Source of the DNA: Hirundichthys speculiger
Lineage: Eukaryota; Chordata; Actinopteri; Beloniformes; Exocoetidae
NCBI GenBank assembly: GCA_018398805.1
Contig: JAGFBZ010001170.1
Span: 521,001 to 585,000 of the forward strand
DNA length: 64,000 nucleotides
Direction: 5' to 3'
The stretch's first letter is position 1, and each line of letters starts with the position of its first letter. Below the pieces are notes generated by a model. The model worked only from the letters and a program-made list of their open reading frames with translations. It ran no database searches and had not been told where the DNA came from. Both the position numbers and the translations under genes were made by a program. Positions 24,930 through 37,509 of the stretch are shown one piece after another.

Positions 24930-25069
24930 TCATCATAGGAAGCGTGAACCTGCGCTCTGTATGGAGGAGGGAGGGTCGGCGATTAAGCCGCGCAAACCGG
25001 GCGGGTTTTAGGACCCGTGGGGGCATCCTTTCTGTCGAATAATAAAAGTTGTTGGGATCTGCGGGCTGT
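24930..25069 (+). promoter_or_regulatory. camkk1: probable camkk1 promoter region
   Basis: Sequence becomes CpG-rich from about 24,940, with a GC box GGGCGGG at 24,999-25,005 and an AATAAAAG TATA-like string near 25,040. The start site is not determined. The call rests on position directly before the exon that ends at 25,372. Confidence 0.45.
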
Positions 25070-25372
25070 CGACAAAGCGATCTGTGTGAAAGTGTGTGTG
25101 GCCGGTGCTGCTGTGTGCAGAGTGCTGCTGTGTTGCAGCAGCTGCAGGGCTCCGTCTGCAGGCACACCGGGAAGAAGGGAGTGCGTGTGCGCGTGTTGTT
25201 CTGTACGTGTTTTCCGGAAGAGAAGGTGTGAAACATGGGACACATCTCAGGTCAGCAGCTGATCCTGATTCCGACACACACCTAGAACAAAAGCCAGTGC
25301 AGCCCAGCTGAGGAGTGAACGGGACATCCCTGCGGATCCTCCGGAGCGGGTCGCTTCAAGGGCTCGCTGCTG
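25070..25372 (+). other. camkk1: probable non-coding exon 1 of camkk1
   Basis: A CpG-rich stretch (GGATCCTCCGGAGCGGGTCG near its end) finishes at a strong donor GTGAGTGA at 25,373. No long + frame runs into the donor, so it is most likely 5' UTR joined to 60,029. It contains a 16-codon upstream ORF starting at ATG 25,235 (MGHISGQQ...) and stopping at TAG 25,283-25,285. The 5' boundary is a guess and the link to 60,029 is inferred from strand, signals and lack of another recipient exon. Confidence 0.6.
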
Positions 25373-28300
25373 GTGAGTGAAACTTTTACGGTCGTCTGCA
25401 TTCACATTGTGCACATTTTTTTTTCTGGGGAAGTAAGCGAGTCATTGTGCAGTGGAGACGGATCTCGGCGCACGTGCTTCCCGGCCGTGTTTTATTGATG
25501 TTCAGTGAATCGCTCGTGGCTCCAGAAGATTATGGGATGCTGTGCAGTTTGTTTGTTGCACCCTGGCTCCGGAGGCTGCACCGAAAACACAGCATGCGTG
25601 ATCTGGCACTGATCTGTGTCATGCACCTGGTATGAGGTGATGCTGCAGGGAATTTCCTTAACTGTTGTGCGCGGGGAGATGCGATGCATGTGGCCCTTCA
25701 TAAGTGTTTTCTTATGTATGGGATTGGATCTAATCCCACACTGCCTTCAGGTTTGACCCACACTGTAAACTAAGGTGCCTGACAAACAGCAGGGCTGATG
25801 TATTGATGGGAACAGGGCCGCTCCTGGCTTTTAGGGGGCCTTGTGCAAGATTATGTTTGGGGCAATCTATTTTGTGTGCTGGAGAGTTGAGACCCCTAAA
25901 AGTGATCTGTGGGATGCAATAATCTCTTTCATGTAAAGCAGCACAGGAGTTTTTGTTTAATATACATTTTTATGTTGTTTTGCAGTTTGAAATATGAGTT
26001 GCAGCAGATGATTTAAGTGTTCCACAATGTGCTTATTGAAGGAGCTACAAATGAAGACAGGTTATTTTATTTATCTCCTAAATACTGTATGTCAAGGCTG
26101 GGCTTGGAGCTAGTGCAGGTACAGTGTGGCCACAGAGACACCTGCATAAACTGCATATAACAAGAAACGGGTCTGGATTGTAGCTGAAATGGAAATGTCC
26201 AGGGCCCTTTTGATATCGAGTCAGTGGTGTGCAGTTACTATAATATATCTATTTTGGGAATCGATCTCATCCCGCTGGGCGCCACTCTGTCTTTGTTTAA
26301 ATAAAAAAAAAATGAAACATGAAACAGGAATATTTGCATCCACATTTCTCCGAAGCATCTCTGTGCTTTCTCAAGAAAAGCAAAGGTTTCATGTCCGTCT
26401 CAAATGGTGCTCACTTTCCACTGTTTACATGTAGTTAAATCCCTCAGTAATAAGGCTTGGGGCTGTATTGTTTCTTGATTCACTTCAAGTCACACAGAGG
26501 AGGACTTCAAAATGAAATTGCTCCTTTGTCAATGCACTTTCAAGAAGAACCAACAACTGCAGTGCATTCCTGAAATGTTTGTTCTCTGCCTCAGAGCAGA
26601 CTGTGGTGTGGTGCAGGATGATAACTTCAGTCCCTTCAGGTCAATACGTATAATGAGTTCAGCTGAATTGGCTGGACGATGTGTTGCAACAGTGCGGATG
26701 TGTTAGTAAGCTCTCTACTGACTTCCCTCTTTTGAGCGTATTAAGTGTTTTGCATGCAGCTTTATGGGGCATTAGGACTGAGAGAAGTGCCACGTAAAGG
26801 TTTGCGGGAAGACTGAGAGGAGGATTAAATGGTTCTCTGATCTGAACAGAACAGCGATGAGTGGCTGGCTTGCAGTTTTGTTTTGATGGGCTGAATTGCT
26901 GAATTTTGGCCAAGAAGAACCCAAAGATAACACAGAAGATCACTGCCAAAAGCTGTGCTTGTAGTATTCGACTTCCTTTCTTTCAGTCCTTTCTATTTCT
27001 CTCTTTTTTTTCAGAATTTGTTGACGGCTTAGTTGTTCCTCTTTGCACGGCCTTTGGTAGCTATTATAAAACTACAGGCCTCACACTAAAATAAACACGT
27101 CAACAGACCTCTGGTCCTTCAGTCCTACTGAGGAATCCCTTGTATAAGGCTGTGCAAGGGATTTCTATTATGAGTGCACGTGAGTTTTCCTGCGTGTATG
27201 TTGCTTTTACTGCATTAGTTTCTTTAATTAAACCCCCAAACAGTGTTGCACAAGTGAACTTTGTTGACATCTTACATGTCTGCATAACTCCACTCTGAAG
27301 GGGGTGTAAACTCTTGTCTAGGCTTGTCCTGTGGCTGGTGAACACTGTTGATGTACACAACAACATTGCTCCTTTCAGTATTTTTACTTTCGTTTTTGGT
27401 CATCATGTCAATTGACTCTGATCATTACATTTCTGCAGAGCAGTGTGCTTTCACAGTGGCATAAATCAGATTTCTTTGATATGATCAAACCAATCAAATT
27501 TGATGCTGTTTGATGCAGCGTATTCTAGGAGAGGAGATTATGACGATGCCGTGACTCTTCAACGATCGTTGTGTGTGTGTGTGTGTGTGTGAGAGAGAGG
27601 CTAGTTCCTACGATGGACAAATATTCAACTGGAATTGGATGAAAATGTCAGTCCTGTGCTTCAGTGATGAAGACTGATGGGATTTTAGTTTCAATAGCTC
27701 CTCAAAGCTACATCTAAACAGAATGTTCATTTTACTGATCCTCCTTAAAAGTTCATTTTCAAAAGAAACATATTAGTCTAATTGTTTTCTGATGTTTTAA
27801 AGCTGATTTCAGTCAGACTCATGCAATCAATTTATTCTGCTCTTACTTCATGTAAACACACTAGGTGTTACAGGTTCAGAGACGGAGCAACGGCAGCATA
27901 TGATGAGGAAGTTAAAGAGCTTGATATCTGTACTCTCTTCTGGATCTGTGACCTCAGAGATCCCTGAAAATGTGAACAGCTCACTGAATTACAAATATTC
28001 AGACTTATGTGGCTCCTAATAAAATGAGGAGGTTGTGTTATGTCAAGTTTTTGAGTTGGTAGAAACTTCAGATACCCAGTTATATGCTCTCAAGTACAGT
28101 TTTTTCCCCCCTTTCATATGTCTCATTGTACCTTGACCCAGTTTTCAGCAAGAACCAGTCAAAATAACTTTAGACTTCAGTCACGGTCATCTCTGGATCT
28201 CGCAGAGCAACAGTGGAGATTATGACGGACGTGACTAAAGAGACTCAAGAAAATGATGATGGAAGAGAAAACAGTGGACAGTGACTGGACCTCCATGCCT

Positions 28301-31300
28301 TTAAAGGGACCCTCTGTGCTAAAAACTGCAAAAAAGGCTCCTTTACGTTGCTTTGAAAAAGTAGTTTGCGATCAGTTTGAACAGTTTCATGGACTAAATA
28401 GTCAGAGATGGAAGGCAGCCTGCAACCTTTGACTGAATCGTTGACACTTTATTTGAAGTTTCAGAGGCAGTCATGTGACACCTCTGACATTAAAAAAAAA
28501 AAAGTAGCTGTACATGTTGTAGCGTTTCTGTTTGCACTGTTGCATCCGCTCTCCCTTCCTCTCTGGAATCAGCTTCCAGTTCTTGGAAGCTCTCGTGCTG
28601 TGTTTGCAGAGCTCGGCTGTCATGGAATCACTCAAGTGTTGCAGGACGGACAGCAAGTTAACCAGAAGGACGTCATTTCAGCCATGATGCTCAGAGAGCA
28701 AGTGAGGAGGAGTACATGTTTCTGTTTGTTTCGCTTACCTGCTTCAGTGTACGTCACCTACCGAAGAAACACTGCTGGACAACATCAGTGACTAGAATCA
28801 AATAATTGTTTTCAACCTTGGATTCAGTCTCAAGTTCTTTTTTTTTTTTTTAATTATATCCAGTCATAATTTTGAGCCTGTGTTTTTGTCTTGAGCATCA
28901 GGGAATATAACCCTGTTGACGATGTCCATCCACTGTTTATACCCGCTTACTCCTGTACTAACAAATATCTTGCTTTTAAATTCATTTTGACAAAATTTGA
29001 TGTCTAATGTATTTATTCATGTTGTCTAAAAAAACATTCCCAGTCAATATGCCACTTATAAGTTCATTTTCTATTCCTCGTGTCATGTTTTATCTGTTCA
29101 AAACACACACTGATGTTAAAAATCTTTTTTCCCCCTCAGGAAGGTTCCTAACTGAGTGAAATGAAGTTGCAGCCATGATCAGAGCTGCCTGTAACCTATA
29201 ATTGCTAAGAAAAAGAGACACTACACAGTAGTCGGGTTTCCATCCTTGTTATTTTAATGTGTGTTCAAGAAGACATAGCCTGCCCTTTTTTTCCCCCTCC
29301 AAAGTTAACACAGTTGAGATCTTAATGAAATGTCTGACATGAAAATGTCAAAGAGATACAGTATTGTACAGCAGCTACCTTTTCAAAGTGGATACATCTC
29401 TGTGGGGTGTGCCTCCTTTAGAAATGGGTGTTTTCAGATGTGCACTACCCACTTCTGAGCTACAGCAAGATGTGGAATAGATATGATTCCCCTCTGATCT
29501 GGATCTGTGTTGTCATCGAACCCTGCAGATTTAAACAGCCTACTGAAGTACACGGCTGTAGTATGACAGACATTTTGATTCGTTAGTCACTTCAGAGATC
29601 AAAATATATGCTCTCAAGCACAGAAAATCAGAGTTTATCATTGCATGACCCCTTCGAAGATGTTTTCCGGTTAGCGACACCTACTCCTTTTGTTACAGCT
29701 GTGTACAAAGTGGATTATGCTGCCGCCTTCTGACTACACCGCACAGCTTAACTTACTCATTACAGACTAGTTAAGGAAAGTAAGTCAGATGCATGTTTTT
29801 CTATTCAAGCGACACCTTACAGACATTTTTCTATAAATTTGCTGCTCCTCTAAATGGAAACTTAGCTCTTGTATCGCTCCTGATGTGTTCACTGGTGTGT
29901 GTATTTGTGTGTGATGGAGGAGGAAAAAAAAGCCCATACGCTGGGAAGTTCATCATAAACGTGTGAGTGATTATTGATTTACTGCCCAAACACAGTCAAC
30001 AAGATGACAAAAGCTGGATATTAGTATGGAATTTTAATACAAGTAGTTCGCAATAGAAAACTGTGTTGCCGGTGTTTTCACTGCTGGATAAGTATTTGAC
30101 TTGTTAGAACATGAATACGGCTACACATGTTGTATAGTGTGATGTCATGTTTCTGACTAGTTTGGCACCATACATCACCAACAGAGCACTTTCACTCTCA
30201 TTCTCTGCTGTTGGATGTCAGCGTTTATGTGACTGACCCTTCTGTGAACTGCGGGATGTTTGCGCTCTTGCTTCACACAAAGTTTTATAAAGGAGTCCAG
30301 CAAAATATTGTTTTTTCCAGTAACATGATGGAAAGTTTTTCACATAATTTATGCTTCTGTTATGTTTGTTATGATGATGTTGGTCTGCTGTATTAATCCA
30401 GACAGGAATATCTTAGCAACCACAGGACAAACTGACATTCAGTTTCTAGACGCATAACTATGAGGCAAGTTCTGAGGGGAAAAAAAAAAAAAAATCAGGT
30501 CACTCTGGATCTGCTATAATCCTCGTGTGCAAAAACCTACAGCTTTGAACAAAATGACTCTCTCACAGCTAAGGGAGGGGGCTCAATGCTGTTGATCACT
30601 GGCTCTTCATATATCTGTAGAACAGCCTTATGCAAGAGATAGATTTTGTAATGTTTGATTTTTTTTTCCAATCTGCAGGATCCAGTTCATAATAAAATGC
30701 TGACTGTAATTAAAATTAGACACGTAACTGACCTTCTCCCTGGAAATCTAAAACTGAAAGTGCTTCCACACAATGTAAGCATACGACTCCAGATCGAACA
30801 GGGGTGAAAACATATCATGAGAAAGTCCGTGCGCTGGACTCGGCCCATGGTGAAAGACACAGTGAAGTGCTTACTGATGAACACCCCATCCACCCCTCCA
30901 GGTCCGCATCCACCCATCTTCCCAAACACCACCCCACTAGGCAATGTAGAAGTACAACACAGTGACACTGTTTTTCAACAACTAGAGTGATGACTTTAGA
31001 TTTAGAAAAAATAGCAATAATAGTTTAGCATTTTTTTTTTTAAATTAGTCTTTTACTTCATCTCCGGGCATGGTATTTTTTTCCTGGAGTGGGTGCTGGT
31101 GGTGGTGAGGCAGTCTGTTTGCCTTCAGTGCTTGTGGTCTATCCACATTATAACTGGGCTGTGGTTCCACTCTACATGACCTGACAGCGACTGGTCAGTT
31201 GACTTTATCCTCTTTAACTTTATTTATTGATTTGTCTGCATTTACATTCATGGTTAGTACCATCATCTAGCAAAACCATCTAGTATGTATATGCAATTTA

Positions 31301-31369
31301 ATCTTATAGCAGACCCTTTTTTTTGTGGGAATGTGAAAGGGGAATGTGTGCATCTTTTATTAACATCTT

Positions 31370-31610
31370 AAATCCTGATTTAAGATGTCCTGAGAGGACT
31401 AAAAAACACCAGCAGTGAAACATTTAAAGGCAAGACAATAAAGAGACATGACAGTGAGGGTGTGGTGTGTGCTGGGTTTTGTTGTGTAGTGGATTGTGTT
31501 GTGACAGCGAACAAACTTAAAAGATGATATGTAGAAAGCAGAAACTACTAACAAGAAAATTGGATGAACACCTTCTACCAAACTATAGACCTGTATATGG
31601 AGAATTGATG
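31370..31610. repeat. dispersed repeat, copy A
   Basis: Shares an ordered series of blocks with 36,930-37,215: AGAGGACTAAAA versus AGAGGCCTAAAA, then ACAGTGAGGGTGTGGTGTGTG versus ACAGTGATGGTGTGCGGTGTG, then GTGGATTGTGTT in both, then AACTGGATGA-like sequence. Family unknown. Confidence 0.6.
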
Positions 31611-31826
31611 ACTCACATGTAAATTACCAAAGTACCAAGGAAACTGTCACCACTATTACCATCACCACTCTCCTTATCTTAATCTGTCTCAAATCTTCCT
31701 GCGGGTGTGAAAACGCCAGCTAACTCCCCTCACCCCAGGGCCAGACAGGGCATAAAATCACGACTAACTGGTCGCCAAATGCAATCAAAATTTGACCATT
31801 TCGACTGTTTTTTCCTGCGTTGTCGC

Positions 31827-32917
31827 TAGGGATGCGCGATTAGTCGTCTAACCGATTAAACGTCCGCCCACTTTCTAGGCGGCACCAGAAATATTAGTCG
31901 TTTAAACCAATTTGTGTTTTATTCATGTACAAGGCCGCTTAACTGTCATACAGCCGCCCGCCACTAGTCGGAGCTACAGAGCCGTCAGACAGCAGTCCTC
32001 CTCTCCACAGCAATGCTCGAGTAGACTGAAGTTTTAAAACGGCACGGTGGGAAGATAGTCTCGCAAAACCAGCGCGGTTTGGCGGTACTTTAATCTAGAA
32101 AATGAAAACAAGGTAGTATGTAGACTGTGTCAGAAACAACTGGCATACAATCACTCGACTGGAGCAATGCGCAACCACATTCGACTCAAGCATTTGGATG
32201 TTAATCTGCACGAGACGACGGCTGCTGATGCTAGCGGTGCTGATGCTAGCGGTGCTAGCCACACTCAGGCCGATTTGACATTGTTTACCCGGAGACATTG
32301 TTCTCCTGTCCGGTCTGAGAGATTTTAGATGTTTGTTTAATTTTACACTCATATTGAACTGCGCATAGAGCTTAATAATTCAGCAGCAATTTATCTTTTT
32401 TAGATGTTACATTATTTGTTAACTTTAAGTGAGTTTTTTTCGGATGTGTAGGGTTTATATTCATACTGCACGGCGCAAAATGCTGCTCGTTTCGGTTGAA
32501 ATTTAATTATAAATTAGATGTTTTATTAACTTGAAAGTGAATTAAAGCAATAATTTTTGTCGGATAATCTGCAATATTCAATGTGTCAGAGGCAATTTAT
32601 TTATTTTGGTGGTTAACGTTTGACTGAGTTGCCTTCATGTTCACATTCATTCATACTGCACGGTGCAAAGTGTCTCATAGTTCAGCGGCATTTAAAATCC
32701 GACATGGTTGTTGAACATTGTGATTAAAGGCTTAAAGAACTCTTGTTACACACAATATTTTTTGGGACAATGTTTCAAATTCTGTTTCGATGTTTCAACA
32801 AATTGTGCTAAACTTTCACTGTTTTCTGAGTGTTTTCCTTTTTTTAGACTAGTCGACTAGTCTTAATTAAAATTTTCGTTTAGTCGACAGGGAAGTTAGT
32901 CGCCAGGAACATCCCTA
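31827..32917 (+). mobile_element. hAT-type element, 1.1 kb, retaining a BED finger
   Basis: The left end TAGGGATGCGCGATTAGTCG and right end AGTCGCCAGGAACATCCCTA are imperfect inverted repeats. A perfect 8-bp duplication GTTGTCGC flanks it (31,819-31,826 and 32,918-32,925), diagnostic of hAT. It is an internal-deletion derivative: the N-terminal BED zinc finger of the transposase remains but the catalytic and dimerisation regions do not. Lies in camkk1 intron 1. Confidence 0.92.
32059..32328 (+). pseudogene. BED zinc-finger remnant of a hAT transposase
   Basis: An open frame of 89 codons from after a TAG to the next TAG. It reads SRKTSAVWRYFNLENENK, then VVCRLCQKQLAYN, then HSTGAMRNHIRLKH. 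The order aromatic-rich lead, C-x2-C, then H-x4-H is the BED finger, a DNA-binding domain at the N-terminus of hAT transposases and of ZBED proteins. After it comes an Ala-Asp-Ser-Gly repeat. The frame has no start ATG before the finger. Not evidently an exon, though the finger residues are intact. Confidence 0.82.
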
Positions 32918-33106
32918 GTTGTCGCCAGTGGTGATGGCCATAAAATCCACCATCAACTTAGAAAAAAAATTATTTTTTTTCTATGATTTCTGCACATTTG
33001 TCATGTGTCACCAAGGCAAACATATCTAAATAATTTATAAACAAAGTTTATTTGGTGAAAAGTGGCCATGTTTTGGGTGCAGATCACATCAAAATACGCT
33101 TTCATG

Positions 33107-33442
33107 TGTTACCGTACGGCCTCTGGTCTCCGAACCGTAATAGGGAAACCGCTGTACTGTGATATTCCAGGCTCATGACAAGCGGGTAACACGCCAGTGA
33201 AAACAAAAGAAAAAGTCCGGTTTTCTCTGCTTGGAACGGGACTTTATTCAGGAACTGCACGGAACTGACAACGTTACACAGTTTGTATTTTTCAGCTCCT
33301 GTCAGTCAATGGAGGATGTAAATCCATCACACTCGGCCGCTGCTCATGCTCACTTCACTTGCTCCGTTCAGCCGCCCGCACCTCACAAACTACATTACCC
33401 ATCACGCTACCCCCCCTTAAAGGGCCAGACTGGCTTACAACA
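33107..33442 (-). mobile_element. solo LTR, family A, copy 1
   Basis: The ends are TGTTACCG and CTTACAACA, so on the - strand the LTR runs TGTTG...GGTAACA. A perfect 4-bp duplication CATG flanks it (33,103-33,106 and 33,443-33,446). On the - strand a CTGAATAAAGTCC poly(A) signal is followed by CAAGCAGAGAAAACCGG. Alignable end to end with the inverse copy at 59,193-59,536. No gag or pol is near, so it is a solo LTR. Retroelement clade not assigned. Confidence 0.85.
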
Positions 33443-36400
33443 CATGCTCGTAAATGCTTCTGAAATGTAGTAATAGTGGGCAATAATGGGGGTTTTTCAT
33501 ACACAATCTGTCAAAACTTTTCTATCACCATATATACATTATATAGGTAGACCCACAAGTGCTGTCCCTGCATCCTAAGAGAAATATGTTTCTCTATCAT
33601 CATACACATTGTTGTCAAACAGAAATAAATGCTTGTAAACATGTGCCTGGTGTATTGCCACATAATCACAGCCATTAAAGGGTGGAATTATTTTATATCT
33701 GTGGACAGCTGGACATGAATAAGTCGCCTATTGGAGTGACAGCTGGTCTTTAGGGAAAAGTCTTCATATGTTACTGAGTAGATGCTGCTAAGTCTAAATC
33801 CAGGATTTCCAGTGACATGAAGGTGGCTCTCTTTTACTCCGACTAAATCACCACGGTAACTGATGCTGAACTCATAACTTGGTTCAGAGAAGCTTATGTT
33901 CAGAGATTCAGTTTAAAGTGTCAATAAAAACAATAACTGAAGTATTTTACATTCATATTCGTGATCAAATCATGCTGAAATAGCATGTAAATACCATCGG
34001 GTTGAAGAACTGAATGTTGATGTCTCACATTTTAACCAAACTGGAATTGCTTGATTGATGTTGAATAAATGGCAGAATTCAACAACAAGGTGTTCATCTT
34101 AAAAAGAAAAACCAGTCAGTGCGCATTTACTTGCCAGATTTAAAACAGGACTGCAAAAGAACTGCAAGGTGGCTCCACAGTTCAGATGTGGTCCAGCGCT
34201 GTTGTAAATACAAGAGCCCAACCCACAGACAGTGGCGCATGTGGATTTGTTTACGAGCTGATGCCAAATGTAACCCAAAAAGAAAGCCATTGTTAACTTG
34301 AACATAAAATCAACTGTTGGACCAGTTGAATCAACAACATTTGATGTAAATTCCCAACTGAGGGATAATGTCTCATCCAGATCCACTGTGTGTCTGGTTA
34401 AGCAACGTCTGCTCTTCAGCAAACATCGTGTGTTTGTGTGTGTGGTGGCACGTCTGAAGGAAGAAGGGTTGCACTTTTTTTTTGTGTGTTTTGAAAATCT
34501 CACTGACTCTTACGTTTTTTTTTCCCCCCATCTTCTAACCAACCGTTGATGGAAATGCACAATCATTTTTTACTTAATTTAAAATTTTGATAAGTTTTAT
34601 CACTTAAGTTTTGCGCAATAACTGTAACTGCAACACAGCTGTTATCTGTCTCTAGCCAGCTGCTTTCTTGGCAAAGAGACATTCCTGCCCAGCAGCCATG
34701 AGGCACCTTTACAGTTTGGCTACTTATGAGGCCTGCACTCCTGCAAAACCTGCTTGTAACTTCTGTTTATTTCTTCTGTATGAAGGATACATGTGACTAA
34801 GATATATCTTGCAAATTGAGGGAAGAAAACAATAAAAGAAAAATCAACCTCTTTGCATTTTTAAGATGGATTAAGACAAGAAACTGGCCAGAATTTCCAC
34901 CCAATCTGTGACAAATGATGTAATATGGACTCTTGAATATTTACAGATCGACTCATTTTTGCTTAATAATGAAAGAGGAAGTTTAAGATGACCTGAATAG
35001 CTTCACTTATAAAATAAATATATAAAAAGGATGAGGTTCAAGGTCCCTAGTGAGACTGAATGATTTACTGTCTCCTGATTTTCATTCCCTCCACCATGAT
35101 GCTGACTTCTAGTTTTGAGTGATGCTAACTTCCAATCAGCATATGCAGAATCAAAGGGAATAGATCACAGGAATCACATGGCTTGTTGCTGTGACTGAAT
35201 GTTACCTTTCACATTTTTACTTTTGCATCAGACTCAAGATAAGTCTTTAAATGTCAGCTACACTAAGAGGAACATGGAAATTCAGTTGTGAGTGTTTTGG
35301 GGTGTTTGAATGCATGAATACATTTACGGGTCCTTATTAGTTCATTCTGTGTGAAGTGCACATTCGCATCGCCGCCTTCATTATGCAAAGCACGGCCAGT
35401 AAGGACTCTGGGAGTTCTCAGATCTTTCAGTTTACCTCAACCAAGTGCTAGACTGCACTCCACCCCCTACACCTCTCCCCCACTCTCATTATCCTGTGTA
35501 TTAGACACCAGCATGGATGGGATGCCCACTGGGAGCCTGCACCAGTCAATTTCCTCAATCTGAGGAATGTTTATTGGTTTGCTATTTGGTGATTGGTAAA
35601 TTTTGTATCTTTATTGAGTTTCCAGAACTAGCTGAAACATTTGGGTTGGTAATCTTAATCCACCTTCTTTTAAAATGAATCTGTATTTTCTTCTAACAGT
35701 GTTGTGCTGTCCTGGTAGTTCTACTCGTTAAAGGTATCAGTCCATAAAAAAATGGAAAGTGGTTCTTGCATCTCTTTGAACGGTTTCTGTTTCTGTTCTG
35801 CCAGTTCCAGATGTTATTCTGTTGTATGTTCTGCCTGCACAGGGAGATTAGCGAACTGTGACTACTGCAGAAATTGATGGCTGGCTGAGTTCTTTTCTGT
35901 TCTCCAGATTCTTGTCTGTCAAACTCCAACATCAGTGACTTGTCACAGTGTGCTTCTTTGGGAATGCCGACGTGTACAAACTTGTTGATGGCCTTACAGA
36001 TCGTTGCATTAACAGATTAAACTGAAATCAGTTGTCTCATGTATATCTGTATACCTTTCGTCTGTGATGGTGTTAACCAATAAAAGTATGAAAAGAAAGG
36101 ATTTATTGTTTTTTAAAAACAATATTCTAAAATGTTTTAAAGGAGCTAGCTCTAACAATGAGTCAATCTCCATCGACTGCCATGTTAAAATGTAGCAGAA
36201 AAAAAAATTAGATCTTGGTGCAAAAGCCAGTTTTTGGTCTCCATAGCTTGATTTCACATATGACAGCTGTACAGAGGATGACCTTTTATGTGCCTTGTTG
36301 GGTAAAATTATATAAAGCCACAGATGTATGCATAATTACGGGATAATAAAAGCTAAGAGAGCATAATCCCTCTAATTTCAAAGATAAAGCAGCCAAGCTG

Positions 36401-36929
36401 GTCACCACTTCAGCTGCCCACTTTTGTCCCCGCACAATTCAAGGCCAACCTGGAAGGGTCCAGATTGTGATTCCAGTCCAGCCGCTGCTGCCGTCAGCCC
36501 TTCTGCCTGAGCTGCCTCGCTGGGTCAAGGACCAGGCTAGCCACAGAGATGTGGAGGAGCTCCAACAGTCCTGGTTTCAGAGATTGCTGAGATAGCGACC
36601 TCTAAAACGAGGGCAGATTAAATTAAAATGTAAAGTAATGCTAGTTAGCATCATACGTTAATATGAGCTGAGCAAAGCTGAAATAGTTAGCTTGTGTGTG
36701 TTCTATTTGGCTGCCTCACTTGTTCATTCTGCACATTTGCCCATTTTTGCATTAACTGGAGTTCGGGGCATTCCTCATGATCTTTAAAAAATGGCTTCAG
36801 AGCAATTCTTCAGAAGCCCATAGGTCATGCCAGAATCCGTTATACATTTTGATCTTGCAGCAGATATAACTTTTCTGTGTGTGTGTGTGTGAAAGTGTCC
36901 TTCACCAGCCCTCTCTGACAGTCTAACAT

Positions 36930-37215
36930 CATTTATTAACACCCAAAACCCTGACTCTGTCAGAGAGGCCTAAAATCACTGACAGTGAAAACATGAAAGG
37001 ACGGGACAGAGACAAGACAGTGATGGTGTGCGGTGTGTGTGTGTGCAGTATGGTGACTGCTGCAGTGTTAGTGTGGTGTGTTGTGGTGTATGTAAATGAA
37101 TATGTGGTGGATTGTGTTACAATAAAAGGACAGACATGCAAAAGTAAGACAAACAGATATATGTATGCCAACAGAATACAGAGATTGTAAAGGAAAACTG
37201 GATGATAGAAAAGGA
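36930..37215. repeat. dispersed repeat, copy B
   Basis: Relative of 31,370-31,610 in the same orientation, with an added GTGTGT-rich insertion around 37,036-37,090. A (TG)-rich run follows at 37,247-37,270. Confidence 0.6.
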
Positions 37216-37509
37216 GAGGGGTTACTCATGGTATAACGAAGCGTGCACGTGTGCGTGTGTGTGTGTGTGCGCATACACATGCATGGCAAGATGTTTGCAA
37301 GTCTGTGTCTAGGTCAGGGGAAGACACGTAATGGATAAATATTAATAGATATGATAAAATTTACATATACCTGTGAATGTCATATAAACACCAATATATA
37401 TGATTATGCCGCGAGGAAACCGTATCTGACCCCAGAAGTGGCTGTAAATTCACAAAGTTTACAATGACAAACCCACAATTATTTTACCTGCTTCCTGCAA
37501 TTTTACGAT

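Noticed and set aside
24922..25277. Several overlapping frames on both strands at the camkk1 first exon
   Set aside because: CpG-rich sequence is stop-poor; the frames do not run into the donor and match nothing.
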